Positions 1 through 12,077 of a stretch of DNA of 64,000 nucleotides are shown piece after piece. Location of the stretch: NCBI GenBank assembly GCA_004154925.1, contig QJNS01000186.1, forward strand, positions 1-64,000, in the 5' to 3' direction. The notes beneath the pieces were generated by a model, which did not search any database, was not told where the DNA came from, and worked only from the letters and a program-made list of their open reading frames with translations. This DNA comes from Monosporascus cannonballus. Lineage: Eukaryota > Ascomycota > Sordariomycetes > Xylariales. Positions within the stretch are counted from its first letter, which is position 1. Each line of letters opens with the position of its first letter. A program made the translations under genes and the position numbers.

Positions 1-27
1 CCCCCCCCCCCCCCCCCCCCCCCCCCC
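1..27. repeat. Poly-C homopolymer at window start
   Basis: The window opens with 27 consecutive C followed by an A-rich stretch. A similar but longer C run flanks the N gap further on. I read it as the edge of a sequencing or assembly gap, or a contig-end artefact, rather than biology. No telomeric TTAGGG/CCCTAA array is seen here. Confidence 0.6.
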
Positions 28-3000
28 AAACCCAAAAAAAAGGATCAAAGGTGCATCCCCAATAGCAAAGCTCGTATGGAAGTCTTGCAGATGTCATGGT
101 CGAGCGGTACCATTGGAGGAAAAGGCGGCGGGCTTGTCAGCTCTGAGAAGAAGGTTTTTGACTTACATAGTCGGCATGCAATTACGTCTACGAATAAGAC
201 GTCCATAAATCAATTGACGTGGGTAGTCTATTGCAGGCAAGCTAAGTCCCCTAAATTCCCATGTGTAAGGAAGCAGAAAGTTAAAATAAGGGGAATCAGA
301 TCTGCCCTGCCCAGCCTTGTGCGAACAGGGGTAGGAAGAACCATGCAGGCCACATACCGAGACGTGCATCTACTAAGATCTAAGTGTACTAAATAAGTGC
401 ATCTTCTAACAGCCAGGGCCTACAACGATTCGGGGTCTTACAGACATCTTACAGGGGTCCCCCCGGACCTTCTATTGGGTGATTTCCGCCATCCCTTAAC
501 CGAACCTGCATACTGAACCGCAACGCTCGTTGTAAGCGGGACCAACAGTGGCCTATTCACTTTGGATTCTCGCTTTGATTCCATAGTCTGCCAGTCATGG
601 ACAACTGCTTGATATTGTTCCCAGGAGAAAGGGCAAGTACCAGTCTACTGGATGAGCGAGCAAGGTGACCCGCTACCGAATGTATGCTCGCATATCTTGT
701 GCAATTCTGGGGCCGCCTTCTCTGAATAGCAGCATGAATATTTTCAGGTCTGACTCCGGGGGGGACGGCGGCATACTATGTTGTAACGGCCAAGTGGGTG
801 AAATCGGGATGCGTTCGTGAGTCGGAAACATATCTGTCCAATGTAGTCCTGTTGACGTATGACATGAATAAGGAGTACGTATTCGGTTGAGTTGGCGCAC
901 TGGTCCCAACTGCATTATTTTCGTATACAAGGCTTCTAATCCGTCACGCATACTACGTATATTCTCCGTCTGGGGAATTTCAGCTACAGCCATCATGACA
1001 AAAGAGCCCGTCTTGGGTTTTGTGACGGTTTCCATCCCTCCCTAAGCAACGCCACTCCAGGCAACGAAAACAATCCACCCGCCTCTGATTAACAGGCGTT
1101 TCCTTGGAGCAAGCTGGGTTTGACAAGTTGTAGCAATGTACCTGAAATTGGCGAAGTTGGCATATGCTGGTCGGCTCTCCAATCTTGAGTTTCTTCGGCA
1201 GAGCAAGCCTTAAAACTCTCAACCAGTAGACGGCCCATTATCCTGGAGATCGGGATTAGCCTCTGAGGCTTAAGCCACATATCTGTCGTAGCTATTCAAC
1301 TAGCGCAGCTTCGGGCCTGTTCGCGGGAATTAGACTGAGATATGCTGGTAGGAGGGAGGTGTGCAGCTGCCCTTTGAAATTCATGCGATAGACCATCCAA
1401 CAACCAATGCGAAAACTACCTATTGGAACCTGATCAGCATTCGGCTCAAGCATCTATCCGTCAAGAAAGCGACTTTGACATTCGATATCGTTCATTCTTA
1501 GATACTTGGCACACTGACAACGATCCATTAGCACAGCCACTTGACGATGGCTCTGCTGATGTTGGTGCTGGCGTGGAAACACAATGTAAGTCCTCACACG
1601 CGTTCCCGCGAATTATTGAAAAATGCCCGATCTAAAAAGAGCACATGAAGATGCTGTGCACGGTTGGCAGTTGGTCGTCAGATTGATGGCCAGGACCTAT
1701 TTTTGTTTCACCCAAGCTTACCCCAGAACCCCCCCCGGGAGATCTCACTGGTTAGGCGGTTTACGAGGTCAGCTTGCACCAACCCCGAGCTGCGGCAGCC
1801 TTGTAGACCCTCAAGCATGCCGCTTGCTGTTTGACGGATCCTCGTGGCCAACTTCGCACGAATTGTCGTTCACTTAGCTAAAGCAATCCCTCGCGAAGAT
1901 GCCGCGTAACCTCATGCCGATAATGCATTGCGGCGGCTGTGGCCGGATCCGCGGTGATCCGTATGCCTCGGTCCCGAAGGGTTGGAAGCTCTGACGCATG
2001 ACGGCATGGAGGTCTTATATGATTCGACGGCTCCTTTTGGTAGCTGTTGGCGCTCTTGACGTGATATTTCTGGCTGATTTCACCCCCAAATACCCGGATG
2101 GGTTCCCATGCCGCCATGTGCAGAGTATCGTACCATCTCCTAGCTTTATCTCCGTAGCAGAGCTCCCGCCTACCGATGTAAGATCCACCAGCTAAGGGCC
2201 GTCCTAGTCATAGTGGATGATGACTAGAAAGCCTAAAATGACATTCCGACATTCTTGACGCTATAGTTTTATATGCGCCTCAGCAACATTGTAGACTTTA
2301 ATACAGGTGCACCTCATATTTGCTCACTGCATGCCAGGGCATCGAACGAGTCTCTGGATCCGACGCTGTAGCGACGCGCTACAATGCCAGATTTTAAGAT
2401 TAGGTATTATTGGATATTCGTGGACCTGAGCTGTAATTTCCGTTCTCGTCCACAACGCTGTTGATCTTTAGTTCGCTGTTGCTGCTAGTTCTCGCTTACC
2501 ACAAGCCCGACAACCCCCTTGCTTCTTAAGGCTGCAAGCCGGGGAGGCGAGGTACAGTTGCGAAGAATACGTGCTACAGAAGCCAGATTCTTCGACGCTG
2601 TGGTATCCTGGTTATCGGCTCGGTAATCCAGGACGAAGGCGATGTTGGCGAGTTTCAGCTCAAAGCGCGATAACACCATACCACTTGCTATTCTCTTCCA
2701 TTGGTGTAACCGGTAGGCTATTTGTCTCTCTTCTCAAAAATGCCCAACCTACTTGTTCCTTTAAATCTATTGGAAAGGTCCTTCTGGGATCAGCGTGTCC
2801 AGGCATGTGGTCGGATCTCGGACTTGCGGCAGAATCCTCAGCTCCGGAAACCGAGAAGTCGCCAAGAGCTGATCATCAGGGCCGAACCGGTGTGTTACCG
2901 TAGATCGTTGGGTCCAACCCCACCCTAGGGTCCTGTTTCTCACAGTGCCGCTCTTGGGGATCACTGCGACAATAGCGCGTTGCCCCCCTAGCCATCTCCA

Positions 3001-6000
3001 CCTAGGACGACGTCTTTGGTGCGCCTGTACAGCAGAAGCGCATATGCGAAAACGTCATATCCCACTTCGTGACCGCAGATCCGATGGACAGTAGTAATAT
3101 AGATCTTATCTGATCGTAGCCATATAGAAAGGCCTATGGTAAGCGCCAGGGTTGCAAGATAGTGATTCACTATAGAATGCCTCTTGCGGCCATAGGCCAT
3201 TAAAAAGTGGTCCCGCGACGGCATTATCCGCGACCATCCCTCTATCTCCTAAAACACCGAAGCTAACACCGATCACCTCCGGTCACCGTCCATGGAAACT
3301 CTATTAGTTTATACGAGTTCGCTGCGTTGTTTGTCACTTAATTAAGATCCCTGGCAGAATGAAATCGCTGCCAGAGTCATCTTGGTGCGTTATCTGTGTC
3401 TACGAAACTCTTTAAGCCGTGTCATGGTTGATCATGGCTAGTGATGATAACTTGGGTATGTCTGTACAGGATCCGTAGAAAGTGTCCGCTTGGTACACAA
3501 GCCTGATATGCCTCCTAAGGTGAACTACATTTAAATGCTTCAGGAGGCCGGCGAGGTCCATCATAGTTTCCTGCTATGTATTGGCAGATGTCGACTACTT
3601 GTGTCTTGTGGAATAAAAACATCCCATGTCAGGTATCAGCTAGTGCAAAAAATTGGCTAACTGAAAGAAAATCCGGTCGCCTGACATGCGGAGAGATACT
3701 GCCCGAGGATGTTAGACTTACACATCACACGTAGTATAGTCGATGTAGATAGGAGTAGGTACACCGTTGTTAGGGTTGTTCTGGTGCCAAGATGCGTTTA
3801 ACAATCCAAATCTCTACAAGGAGAAACCCGTCATGAGGGTAGCATTATTACAGGAGATACTAGCTGGACTTTCTAACTGATGAGTAAATTGATATCCTTT
3901 GAAACAGAGAGCGCACGCCAAAAGAAAGTGTTGCGACGACGGCTCCCAACCGTCACTACGGGTAACTAGCGCTCATCCGTATGTATCTAGTCCGACACAG
4001 CGCTTCGATGAAGAGCGGGCAATCACGCTGCACTTAAACGTCCGTCGTTTTGGTACTTTTGAAGGTTTACCCATAGGCAAGACAATCTGGAGGGTCCTCT
4101 CTCATTGACCTTGCAGTCGCACTTCCCCGTGGGGGGTTCCAAGCTCCACCCCCGGCGGTGGCGCCAACGGCGCACAACGGACCAATCAGAATGAATGCTC
4201 CCGGTGCGTGTATGAGTCCGAGACAGTGGAATAGTTCATAGATAGCCCTGTGGCGAAGCGGGTTCGTAGCCGGCCACGTTGAGCATCTAGATTCCGCACA
4301 TCATTGGGCGCCAGGCGCGTCGATGATCTTAAGCCTCGATCGGACCTTGGAGGCGTATGTGCTTCAATCGCCCTCGACGTATCGAGATGGGCCCATGTTG
4401 CTTTCCTGGACCTGCAAGCGACTGCTTCTGGCCACCAGAACGCGTACTCCACGACCTCCTACCTACTTGATCACATCATTACAGAGGCAGGCAGCCGCTC
4501 GCAGGTCTTATAGCCTAGCGTACTGCGTCCTTAGATCATATTGACGGTATTTGTTCAACTAGTACGCTGATAAAGCCATTCTTCCCTCAGATATGCTACC
4601 CCCGTCCACGTACTGGAAAGGGGAATTGGCTCTAGTGGGTTTGAGGGCTAGGGTATGCCCTCATGGGATATAAAAGGCCGACTCATGTCCGCCTCGGCCC
4701 TTGATAAACGTACATACAAACCATCACGTCAGAGCCTTACGCTCAACCAGGCCTCAGGACCAATCCCAAGGAGAATCTTGTGCCGCTCGCTGCACCGAAC
4801 ACACCATTTCTCGATGACCCCCCTTATCAGGCGGATCGCATGAACGATATCTGGTTAGGTTAGGGCTGGGGCGGGCGGGCATGCACGAGAATACATAGAG
4901 GGGTTGATGGATCCTGTCATTGTACGATCGGTCATGGTATCCCCAACTGGAAAGACTAGCGACGTGGATGTCGTAGGTGGGCGTTTAAACAGACAAGGCA
5001 GCGACTCAACGTTTCGGAATCGCGGCAAAGACGGCGAATGGACGAATTCGACACGACCACCTGCTGCAACAAGATCACCAGCGAGTGAAATGGTGGCATA
5101 TAGATATCAGAGGAGTGGCGGGTACGGCCCGGCTTACGTGGGGATCTCGGCACTCTCCATGATACATCTCAGTTCACGGACGGCGACGTCGACGGCGAAG
5201 GCGAACAGCATGGGTTATTCCATGTCGCTAACCATGCCATTAAGACCCCATCTTGGGGAGGGCTACCGGTGTTCGCGCCCTCGGCCTAGATTAATGACAT
5301 AGGAGGCGCCAAAATCGGAATAGGGGAGAGGTCTCAGCGAGCTAATCGACCCGAATGCTAGGAAGAGACTGAATACATTGGAAATCGAGTGAAAGATGCA
5401 TGGTGACTTCAGCGGCAGCGACACCATCCACATCCAATTCAGCCGCTCCAAGCCGGACCAGAAGCCTGCTCTGACCCATGGATAAAGATAGAAGACATGG
5501 GTGTATCGAATTTTCTCGGTCGATAAGCGGTACTCATCCGCCGGTGGCTCGAAGCAAGAGGACTATACTCGAATCACTGAATATCCTTACCGAACTAGTC
5601 AACAGTATCGCAGATCGATCCTCGATGGTGCCTTTATCGCTACCGAATCGGCGGACATGTTCGACCCATGAGAGGTTGGGTTGACACGATTCGCCCTGGC
5701 TCCCCACCCTGTTCAAGGGTACGAGAAGGCGGATTAAAGGTTCGATTCCAGGAACAACGATGTCTTTGGGGGGATCACAGAACCATGCCTAGAAAATGGA
5801 AAGTCCTAGTGGCGTTACTCGAGGCCAGTCACAGACGACGTCAAGAACTACGAAGAGGAAACGCGAGACGCCCTTGCAGCAGCACCTTCAGGTGGCTCGA
5901 TCATGCACTCGGTCTCAAGTCTTTCCCGCTGCCGGTTACGATAACCAGGTCATGGATTTCCTTTCACGCGGCTCTGTCACATAGCTAGCGACGGTTCGGA

Positions 6001-7595
6001 CCGATTTCGACTGATGCTTCTGCAAGACCACTAACTGGCTCACTCATCCGGGCCTTCCGAACCCTCATGCCAATAGGGAAGCCAACCGAAGCCCATGCAG
6101 TTGCTGCCTTGCGCAGTACTCGCTTGCTCGCTCACCAAGGGGGAGGCCTTACCCACCATCTTCCACACTACTCGGGTCTAGAACCCGCTCTCCCGAGAGC
6201 TAGGTTTCAGATACGCAGGGCAAGAGATGGCTACGAATCTTCCAAGTCCTATCTACCTGCGTGTGGAGTCTGCTTACTTACGCGTTTGTTTCAGCCTCCT
6301 ATGCGGGAGCTTTTGTGAGCTGCTCAGTTGCATAACTACCAAGCTGGAGTTTAGTTTACGTCCCGAGCTGAATCGGGTGGCCGCCTGGGTCATCATATTA
6401 GGAGGCACCCTGCAGGATCCGAAGAGCCTCGGGATCTTGGTATCTGTTGATTGGATAATCTAATTGCAATAAAATGACCAGTCGATCGAGAATCCGTAGA
6501 TCGCCTTCACGTTAACCCACATGCCACATTAAGGAGGGCCAGCACGCCCCCCCCCCTCCTACACACACACTTTAGCTACCAACCCCTCCCACCTTCACGG
6601 TTGCCTGTTCCTGCTGCGTGCATATAATGTAGATATATAGCAACATTTTACATAAGCCTCTCCAACGTCGCAGCTAAGCCCCCCCAAGCCACTGCTATAC
6701 ATCATGACGCCACTAATTGGCAGCTGTACGAATGCGAAAAGGGCAAGCTGCTCGGCGTCAGGGCTTTGCGAAGTGTTGCGACGTAGGAGCGGATAACCCC
6801 TGGGGCCCAAGGAGCTGAGGTACGTCGCGAAGATGCTCGGGGACCACCATCGGTCCATCCATGATCGCTAACCACTCTCCCCTTCCACTACTACTTGCTG
6901 CCCCTAATCCTTCAAGGTTACCGATAGAGCCCTACATGTAGGCGTCTCGGGACCGGCACTGCTGTCGGCAGCGCAGCGTTACCGCGCACGCAAAGCGCTC
7001 AAGTTGACCGTTACCCTCCGAGAAGTGATTCATTCTTGAAGTAGTTAGGTTCATAGATCCTCACTATTCCGTATAGCTCCTTATGAATTCGCTGCTGGCG
7101 CTGAAATCCCGGGAGGTGCTCAGTCTGAGGTGTGTGACAACGGGAGGCTTGATCGCTCTGTAAAGTTCTACGCCTCTTCGGGATGTGTAATGTTGGTGAA
7201 GAGGACCGTTAAGTCTACATAGACACGCAAAGGAAATATTTCTGAGCTGTTGGATAAGCTCTCCTCGATGAACTTATGTTACACCAGGATCCTAGCTAAG
7301 ATGGTTGAGATGGTCTTCAACGTGATGGTCGTAAATAGGGGAAAGATGGCAAACCGTCATTTTCGTCGAATCTTATTAAAGCAGCATACAAAACAGCCAC
7401 CGAAATCCTTTCGTGAAGCCATTTCGCATAGCCCATTACACCTTCCGCGGATTAAAAATTCCGGCCAAGCTCAGAACAATCCACTGCCAACTCGGTAACC
7501 AGAAAGACCGTCCACAAATGTCTACAATAAAATAGCCTAGACTAGATCCATTCCATCACACTGGCGTCCCCGAAGTGCGCCCGAAGAGCGCTTTT
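28..7595. other. Gene-poor stretch with no convincing gene
   Basis: About 7.5 kb of roughly balanced base composition in which all six frames are broken by frequent stops. I found no recognisable domain, no tRNA fold and no transposon ends. A C run of about 10 lies near 6547 and a short CA repeat follows it. The open stretch 1423-1590 ends in a donor-like GTAAGT and could be a lone exon, but nothing supports its identity. One possible decayed coding relic (4.9-6.3 kb) is listed separately. It differs from the RIP blocks later in the window in not being AT-rich. Confidence 0.5.
4900..6330 (+). pseudogene. Possible decayed protein-coding relic, unidentified
   Basis: Reading the plus strand, protein-like stretches alternate between frames. 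About 5125-5290 reads as acidic, Gly-rich sequence (TDGDVDGEGEQHGLFHV). About 5395-5990 in another frame contains GDFSGSDTIHIQFSRSKPDQ, GAFIATESADMFDP and DDVKNYEEETRDALAAAPSG, interrupted by several stops. This residue mix is less random than the other frames and the frame changes fit indels in an old gene. I do not recognise the family, and chance open stretches remain possible. No start codon or splice sites could be assigned. Confidence 0.2.
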
Positions 7596-10500
7596 CTAGA
7601 GTCCGCTTGCCTTGGATCGCTTCTTGACGTTGCGCTGGAGTTCTTGTTCTTCGGCCCAGGCATCCTCGAACGCGGTCGGGAGCTGCTTGAGGTGATCGTC
7701 CCCAAGGCCCAGTCGGCGGACAACCTGGAAGGCGCCTGTGCCCAGCGTCATGGTCTGGCCCATAATGATCTTCTCACTAACGCCCTCAATGCGGTCGGCC
7801 TTCATACCAGCGGCGGCCTCGAAAAGATGGTCGGGCGTTTTCTCGAAAGACGCGAGCTGCAATACGCTGTCACGCATCTTTGAAAGGCCGAAACGCGTGA
7901 TGCCAAGGATTTCGCCCTTATAAGTCATAACGTCGGCAAGTAATTCCATGTGTCGAGGATCGATGCCCATGTCGCCCATGACGTCCGAGATTTCCTTGGC
8001 GATAGTCGTTCGGGCCGCTTCAATACCTAGGACATCGCGACATTCCAAGACGCTGTTGCTGCGGACCTTGGTACCGACAACACCTTCCGTGTTCATGCAT
8101 TGCCTCAACCCGTACCCTTCAACTAGGACGGTATTCGTAAATACGCCTTTCTGCCCCTTTACTTCCTCAGTCTGTATTATGGCACGGGTGGCCTCAGGAT
8201 ATCCCGAAATAGGGACTGTGGGCAGGACGCGTTTCAAGTGGCCCACACGCACAAGCAGGTCTGTCATTGCCTCCGCAATGGCAGCCTTGCTTCTTGGGGG
8301 TGCCCGCTTGCCTGTCGTAGGGTCCTGATCAGGACCTCTGACCGTGATCTCGATGGTAGCGTCCTGCTCGAAGACTTCAATGTCGCTCTCAGCGATCTTC
8401 AGCTTCTTCTGTTTCAGGATGGCCTTCTTGATATCATAGATGCCAATGCCAAGGTGCATGCCCTCTAAAGTCTCAGTGTTGATATGGAGGGTAATGAATG
8501 ATCGGTACGGAGACCATTCATCATCGATGATACGGAGTACGTCCTCGATGTACGTCTTCTCGATGCGACCTCTGACTAAGTGAGCCGCTTCGATCTGCTT
8601 GTTGTTCTCTAGTGGACAAGTAATGACAGGTGTGCTAATCAACTTAGACGCGTTGATGATCTCCTTGATACGAGGTACACCCTGCGTAATACTCATACCT
8701 GCAACACCAGCGAAATGGAAAGTTTTCAGGGTCATCTGCGTCCCAGGCTCGCCGATAGACTGGGCACCGACAGCTCCTACAGCGTGTCCCGGTTCGACGC
8801 GAGCTTTCTTGTACTTCTCTAAGCAGAGGCTTATGAATTTTCTCACTGTCCGTTCAGAGAGTTTGCCGACTCTTTCAGAGGCGATTTTTGAAAGCTTCCC
8901 TTTTTCTTGTCTCTGGACCGCCGCTACCGAGGTAGTTGGCTTCTCGAGCATCGGATCAAGGCCAGCCGCCTGCCGAAACTTAGCCAGTTTTTCTGCTTGG
9001 CCCTTCAGATGTTTATCTATAGTCTCCAAGAAGCCTCGATTGCTGTCATGCTCGTCTACTGCGTAATCGCTCTTATCATCGTAATCCAGCGGCTCACCTC
9101 TTATCAAGCCTTTCCTCTGTAGGCGCTGGCGTTCAGGCTTGAGGATTGAATCGCAAAGCGCCACTATTTCGAAGGGCAGCAATGCTCGATCCGCATTGTT
9201 CCTCGTGATATTCTCGGCGTGGGACCACGTTCGGGCAAAGTTGACCGGGACAGCATCGCCTTCCATGTCCACGGGGTCGAGTTTATCTGCACCGAATTGG
9301 AACTGGACCACTCCACCGCCTGAAGTCCTAACCGTGTCGTCATACTGAGTCGATAGATCTTCCAAGGATTTCATCAGACGCCGAGACATGTAACCCGTCT
9401 CTGCCGTCTTGACAGCCGTATCGACTAGACCCTCACGGCCAGAAATGGCGTGAAAGAGGAATTCGGTCGGTAGGAGGCCGGTATAAAAACTATTGCGTAC
9501 GAAACCCTTGGCCGGAGCATGGCGAGTATTCTTATGGAAATGCGGCAATGTGCGATCTTGGAAGCCATCGGCCACACGCTGCCCCGAGATGATCTGCTGC
9601 CCCACAACAGCAACCATCTGAGCAACGTTGATATTTGAGCCTTTGGACCCAGACGAAGCCATGACCCATGGCGCGTTATTAACGCTCAGTGTTGCGATAC
9701 AATAGTCTCCTGCAGCTTGACGGACCTTGCTCAGAGTACCGGAAATCTTATTCTCCAGTGTCTCTTCCATACTGCATCCGGCTGCTTTTTGTAGCTTGCG
9801 CGTGTTGAACTGCTCAATGAATTCGTCAGATTTGGCGTAGGCTTCGGTTACAAGAGCTTGCTTCTGTTGCGTTAGGGATTCCGAAGGGAAGACATCCCCT
9901 ATGCCTATGGAGAAGCCTCGGTTGGTCAGCATCCGAGCGCAAAGCTTTGCCAGCCGGTTCATGCATTTTACGGCGTCATCCGGCCCAAAATCTCGGAGAA
10001 TGACATAGAATATCGAGTCCTTCTTTCCGGATCCAACAGTCGACTTGTCCATCCTGCCACACATGACTTCTGAATTACGGACGACAAGCCAACCGTCCTT
10101 GGGACACATATCGGGAGCTAGCCTCCGGTCTGCGGGGGCGCGATTTCCGTGAGGGACGAATTCTCTACACTTCGCATCGAGATTCACCTTGACAGGCGAG
10201 TCTTTGTTCGGGCGCATGAGAATGCTGAAGACTTGCTTGCCCGTCCATAGCCTCCTAGGGGACAGGATGGCGGGTGGCGGCAGGTCGATATGAGTGATAC
10301 CATCCATCATGTGCATGCAAATGTAAGTGAAAGTCTTCCGGTCGAAGAAGTTGTCCTTACTGCTCAACAGGTAGGAAGCCGTGATGAAATCCTGTGTTGC
10401 TGCAATGACCGGCTCTCCGTTCTTGGGCGTGGCCAAGTTGTACTTCACTCCCATTAGGTTGATGGCTTCTGCGCGTGCTTCCTCTGTCTGAGGGACGTGG

Positions 10501-12077
10501 AGATTCATCTCGTCGCCGTCAAAATCGGCGTTGTAAGGTCCGCAAACACATTCGTTTAGACGGAACGTCCTCCATGGTCGGATCTTAGCTAAGTGACTCA
10601 TGATACTGAGTTTGTGCAGCGAGGGTTGACGGTTGAATAAGACGATATCGCCATCTTCCAGGTGACGTTCGACAATGTCTCCGAAGCGAAGGTTTTTGGC
10701 GACCAGCTCCCTGTCACCAAACTTCAAAGTGGTCCTCGCAGGGGGCTGGTCGCCGTCGCTCTTCAGCACCGCGTTAGCGCCAGGATGGACGTCCGGCCCA
10801 TTCAAGACACACTGCCTCAACTTAGTGATGTTGTCTCTGTGCACTCTCTCAGGGTAAGTCAGATTCCTGGCGACAAGGACAGGTACGGCAACTTGGTCAA
10901 TCCCGAGATTTGGGTCAGGCGAAATAACTGTTCGGCCGGAGAAGTCGACGCGTTTTCCTGAGAGGTTGCCCCGGAAGCGACCCTGTTTTCCCTTCAAGCG
11001 CTGACAGAAGCCCCTCATGGCTTTAGCAACGCCAGTGGCCTGTAAACCGGGGACGTCGCTGTTGACGTAGACTGCTATCTGAAGCTGCAGGAACTCCCAC
11101 TGTTCCATGATGGTGCTGAGAGCAGTGCCTTTCTGGAGCGCTGCACGGATGAGGCCGCAAGCAAAGACAATGTCAGCGAGGCGGGTAGTGATGTCGTCTT
11201 CGTTACTTGCTCCCTCCTGGGCAACCGACGGTCGGATGCAGACGGGCGGAGCGGGAAGGTACTGCCACAAAAACATTTCCGGTCGCCCTTCTGAGGGATC
11301 CATGCCTAACAACTCGCAATCGGTGGGGCTAATCTGCTTGAAGAGGTTCAAGACTCGAAGGGGGTTCAGGTCCTCAAAAGCCTTCCGCATGTGCTTCTCT
11401 AAATCTCCGATCTGCTTCTTGGCCGCCGCGAAAGAGTTATCGAACTCGATCTTGCTAGGGGGGGGTTGCTTCTTCTGGGAGGTCGACTTGTTGTAAGCGA
11501 CGAATTTGTCGTGGACGAGTTTGAGAGCACCGATCTTGCGGATCTGTCCATTGACAGCACCGCAGTAAGGGCAATGCTTAGCTTTCCTACATTGCTCGTT
11601 GATCTTCTTGCAGATGGCGGTACGCCGCATGTTGTCCATGAAGGGCCGTCTCAACTCTTTAAGGAACACGCGTCGCTCGGGCTCAGTTAGAAGGACGCGA
11701 GAGCAGTCCTTACAGATACTCTGCAGGATGCTGATAGTAAATCTTATATAACCAATATGGAAGGCAGGTAGCGGCAATCGAACGTGACCAAAGTGCCCAG
11801 TACAGTCTTGCAGTCGCAGATTACAGGTGGCGCATTGAGCCGTCTTGCCCGAGATACCTAATCGTTTGTCGAGAACTCCATTCTGAGTCGGCTCCCTCCC
11901 TCTTTCGATATCGTACATACTCCTATCTGAGACCTCAATGACGCCCTGGTTGACAATGTCCTGGTTTGACTGGATGCCGAATTTGATCTGCTTGAATTTC
12001 TTGGGCAGCTTGTCGACGACCTGGCGCTTGACAGGGGCAATGCCCGAAGCGCCCTTGGTCTCCGTCATCGTCGCCAT
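7596..12077 (-). CDS. RPC1: RNA polymerase III largest subunit (RPC1/C160)
   Basis: Largest catalytic subunit of nuclear RNA polymerase III, which makes tRNA, 5S rRNA and other small RNAs. It is a single 4.5-kb reading frame without introns. I chose the ATG at 12077 (context AAGATGG), giving about 1,493 aa; the frame stays open a further 24 codons upstream to an ATG at 12149, so the longer form cannot be excluded. Visible motifs: N-terminal zinc site with CATC followed by CTGHFGH, a second zinc pair HCPYCGA, the catalytic loop NADFDGDEMN at residues about 516-525 with the metal-binding Asp triad, a bridge-helix region (TEFLFHAISGREGLVDTA), and the trigger-loop region GAQSIGEPGTQMTLKTFHFA near residue 1100. 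There is no heptad CTD, which together with the N-terminal sequence separates it from RPB1. It is divergently arranged with the DDHD gene across about 1.1 kb. Confidence 0.97.
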   Translation of the reverse strand: MATMTETKGASGIAPVKRQVVDKLPKKFKQIKFGIQSNQDIVNQGVIEVSDRSMYDIERGREPTQNGVLDKRLGISGKTAQCATCNLRLQDCTGHFGHVRLPLPAFHIGYIRFTISILQSICKDCSRVLLTEPERRVFLKELRRPFMDNMRRTAICKKINEQCRKAKHCPYCGAVNGQIRKIGALKLVHDKFVAYNKSTSQKKQPPPSKIEFDNSFAAAKKQIGDLEKHMRKAFEDLNPLRVLNLFKQISPTDCELLGMDPSEGRPEMFLWQYLPAPPVCIRPSVAQEGASNEDDITTRLADIVFACGLIRAALQKGTALSTIMEQWEFLQLQIAVYVNSDVPGLQATGVAKAMRGFCQRLKGKQGRFRGNLSGKRVDFSGRTVISPDPNLGIDQVAVPVLVARNLTYPERVHRDNITKLRQCVLNGPDVHPGANAVLKSDGDQPPARTTLKFGDRELVAKNLRFGDIVERHLEDGDIVLFNRQPSLHKLSIMSHLAKIRPWRTFRLNECVCGPYNADFDGDEMNLHVPQTEEARAEAINLMGVKYNLATPKNGEPVIAATQDFITASYLLSSKDNFFDRKTFTYICMHMMDGITHIDLPPPAILSPRRLWTGKQVFSILMRPNKDSPVKVNLDAKCREFVPHGNRAPADRRLAPDMCPKDGWLVVRNSEVMCGRMDKSTVGSGKKDSIFYVILRDFGPDDAVKCMNRLAKLCARMLTNRGFSIGIGDVFPSESLTQQKQALVTEAYAKSDEFIEQFNTRKLQKAAGCSMEETLENKISGTLSKVRQAAGDYCIATLSVNNAPWVMASSGSKGSNINVAQMVAVVGQQIISGQRVADGFQDRTLPHFHKNTRHAPAKGFVRNSFYTGLLPTEFLFHAISGREGLVDTAVKTAETGYMSRRLMKSLEDLSTQYDDTVRTSGGGVVQFQFGADKLDPVDMEGDAVPVNFARTWSHAENITRNNADRALLPFEIVALCDSILKPERQRLQRKGLIRGEPLDYDDKSDYAVDEHDSNRGFLETIDKHLKGQAEKLAKFRQAAGLDPMLEKPTTSVAAVQRQEKGKLSKIASERVGKLSERTVRKFISLCLEKYKKARVEPGHAVGAVGAQSIGEPGTQMTLKTFHFAGVAGMSITQGVPRIKEIINASKLISTPVITCPLENNKQIEAAHLVRGRIEKTYIEDVLRIIDDEWSPYRSFITLHINTETLEGMHLGIGIYDIKKAILKQKKLKIAESDIEVFEQDATIEITVRGPDQDPTTGKRAPPRSKAAIAEAMTDLLVRVGHLKRVLPTVPISGYPEATRAIIQTEEVKGQKGVFTNTVLVEGYGLRQCMNTEGVVGTKVRSNSVLECRDVLGIEAARTTIAKEISDVMGDMGIDPRHMELLADVMTYKGEILGITRFGLSKMRDSVLQLASFEKTPDHLFEAAAGMKADRIEGVSEKIIMGQTMTLGTGAFQVVRRLGLGDDHLKQLPTAFEDAWAEEQELQRNVKKRSKASGL

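Noticed and set aside
5725..5752. tRNA-like T-loop GGTTCGATTCC on the plus strand
   Set aside because: The five-base T stem does not pair and no acceptor, D or anticodon arms fit around it.
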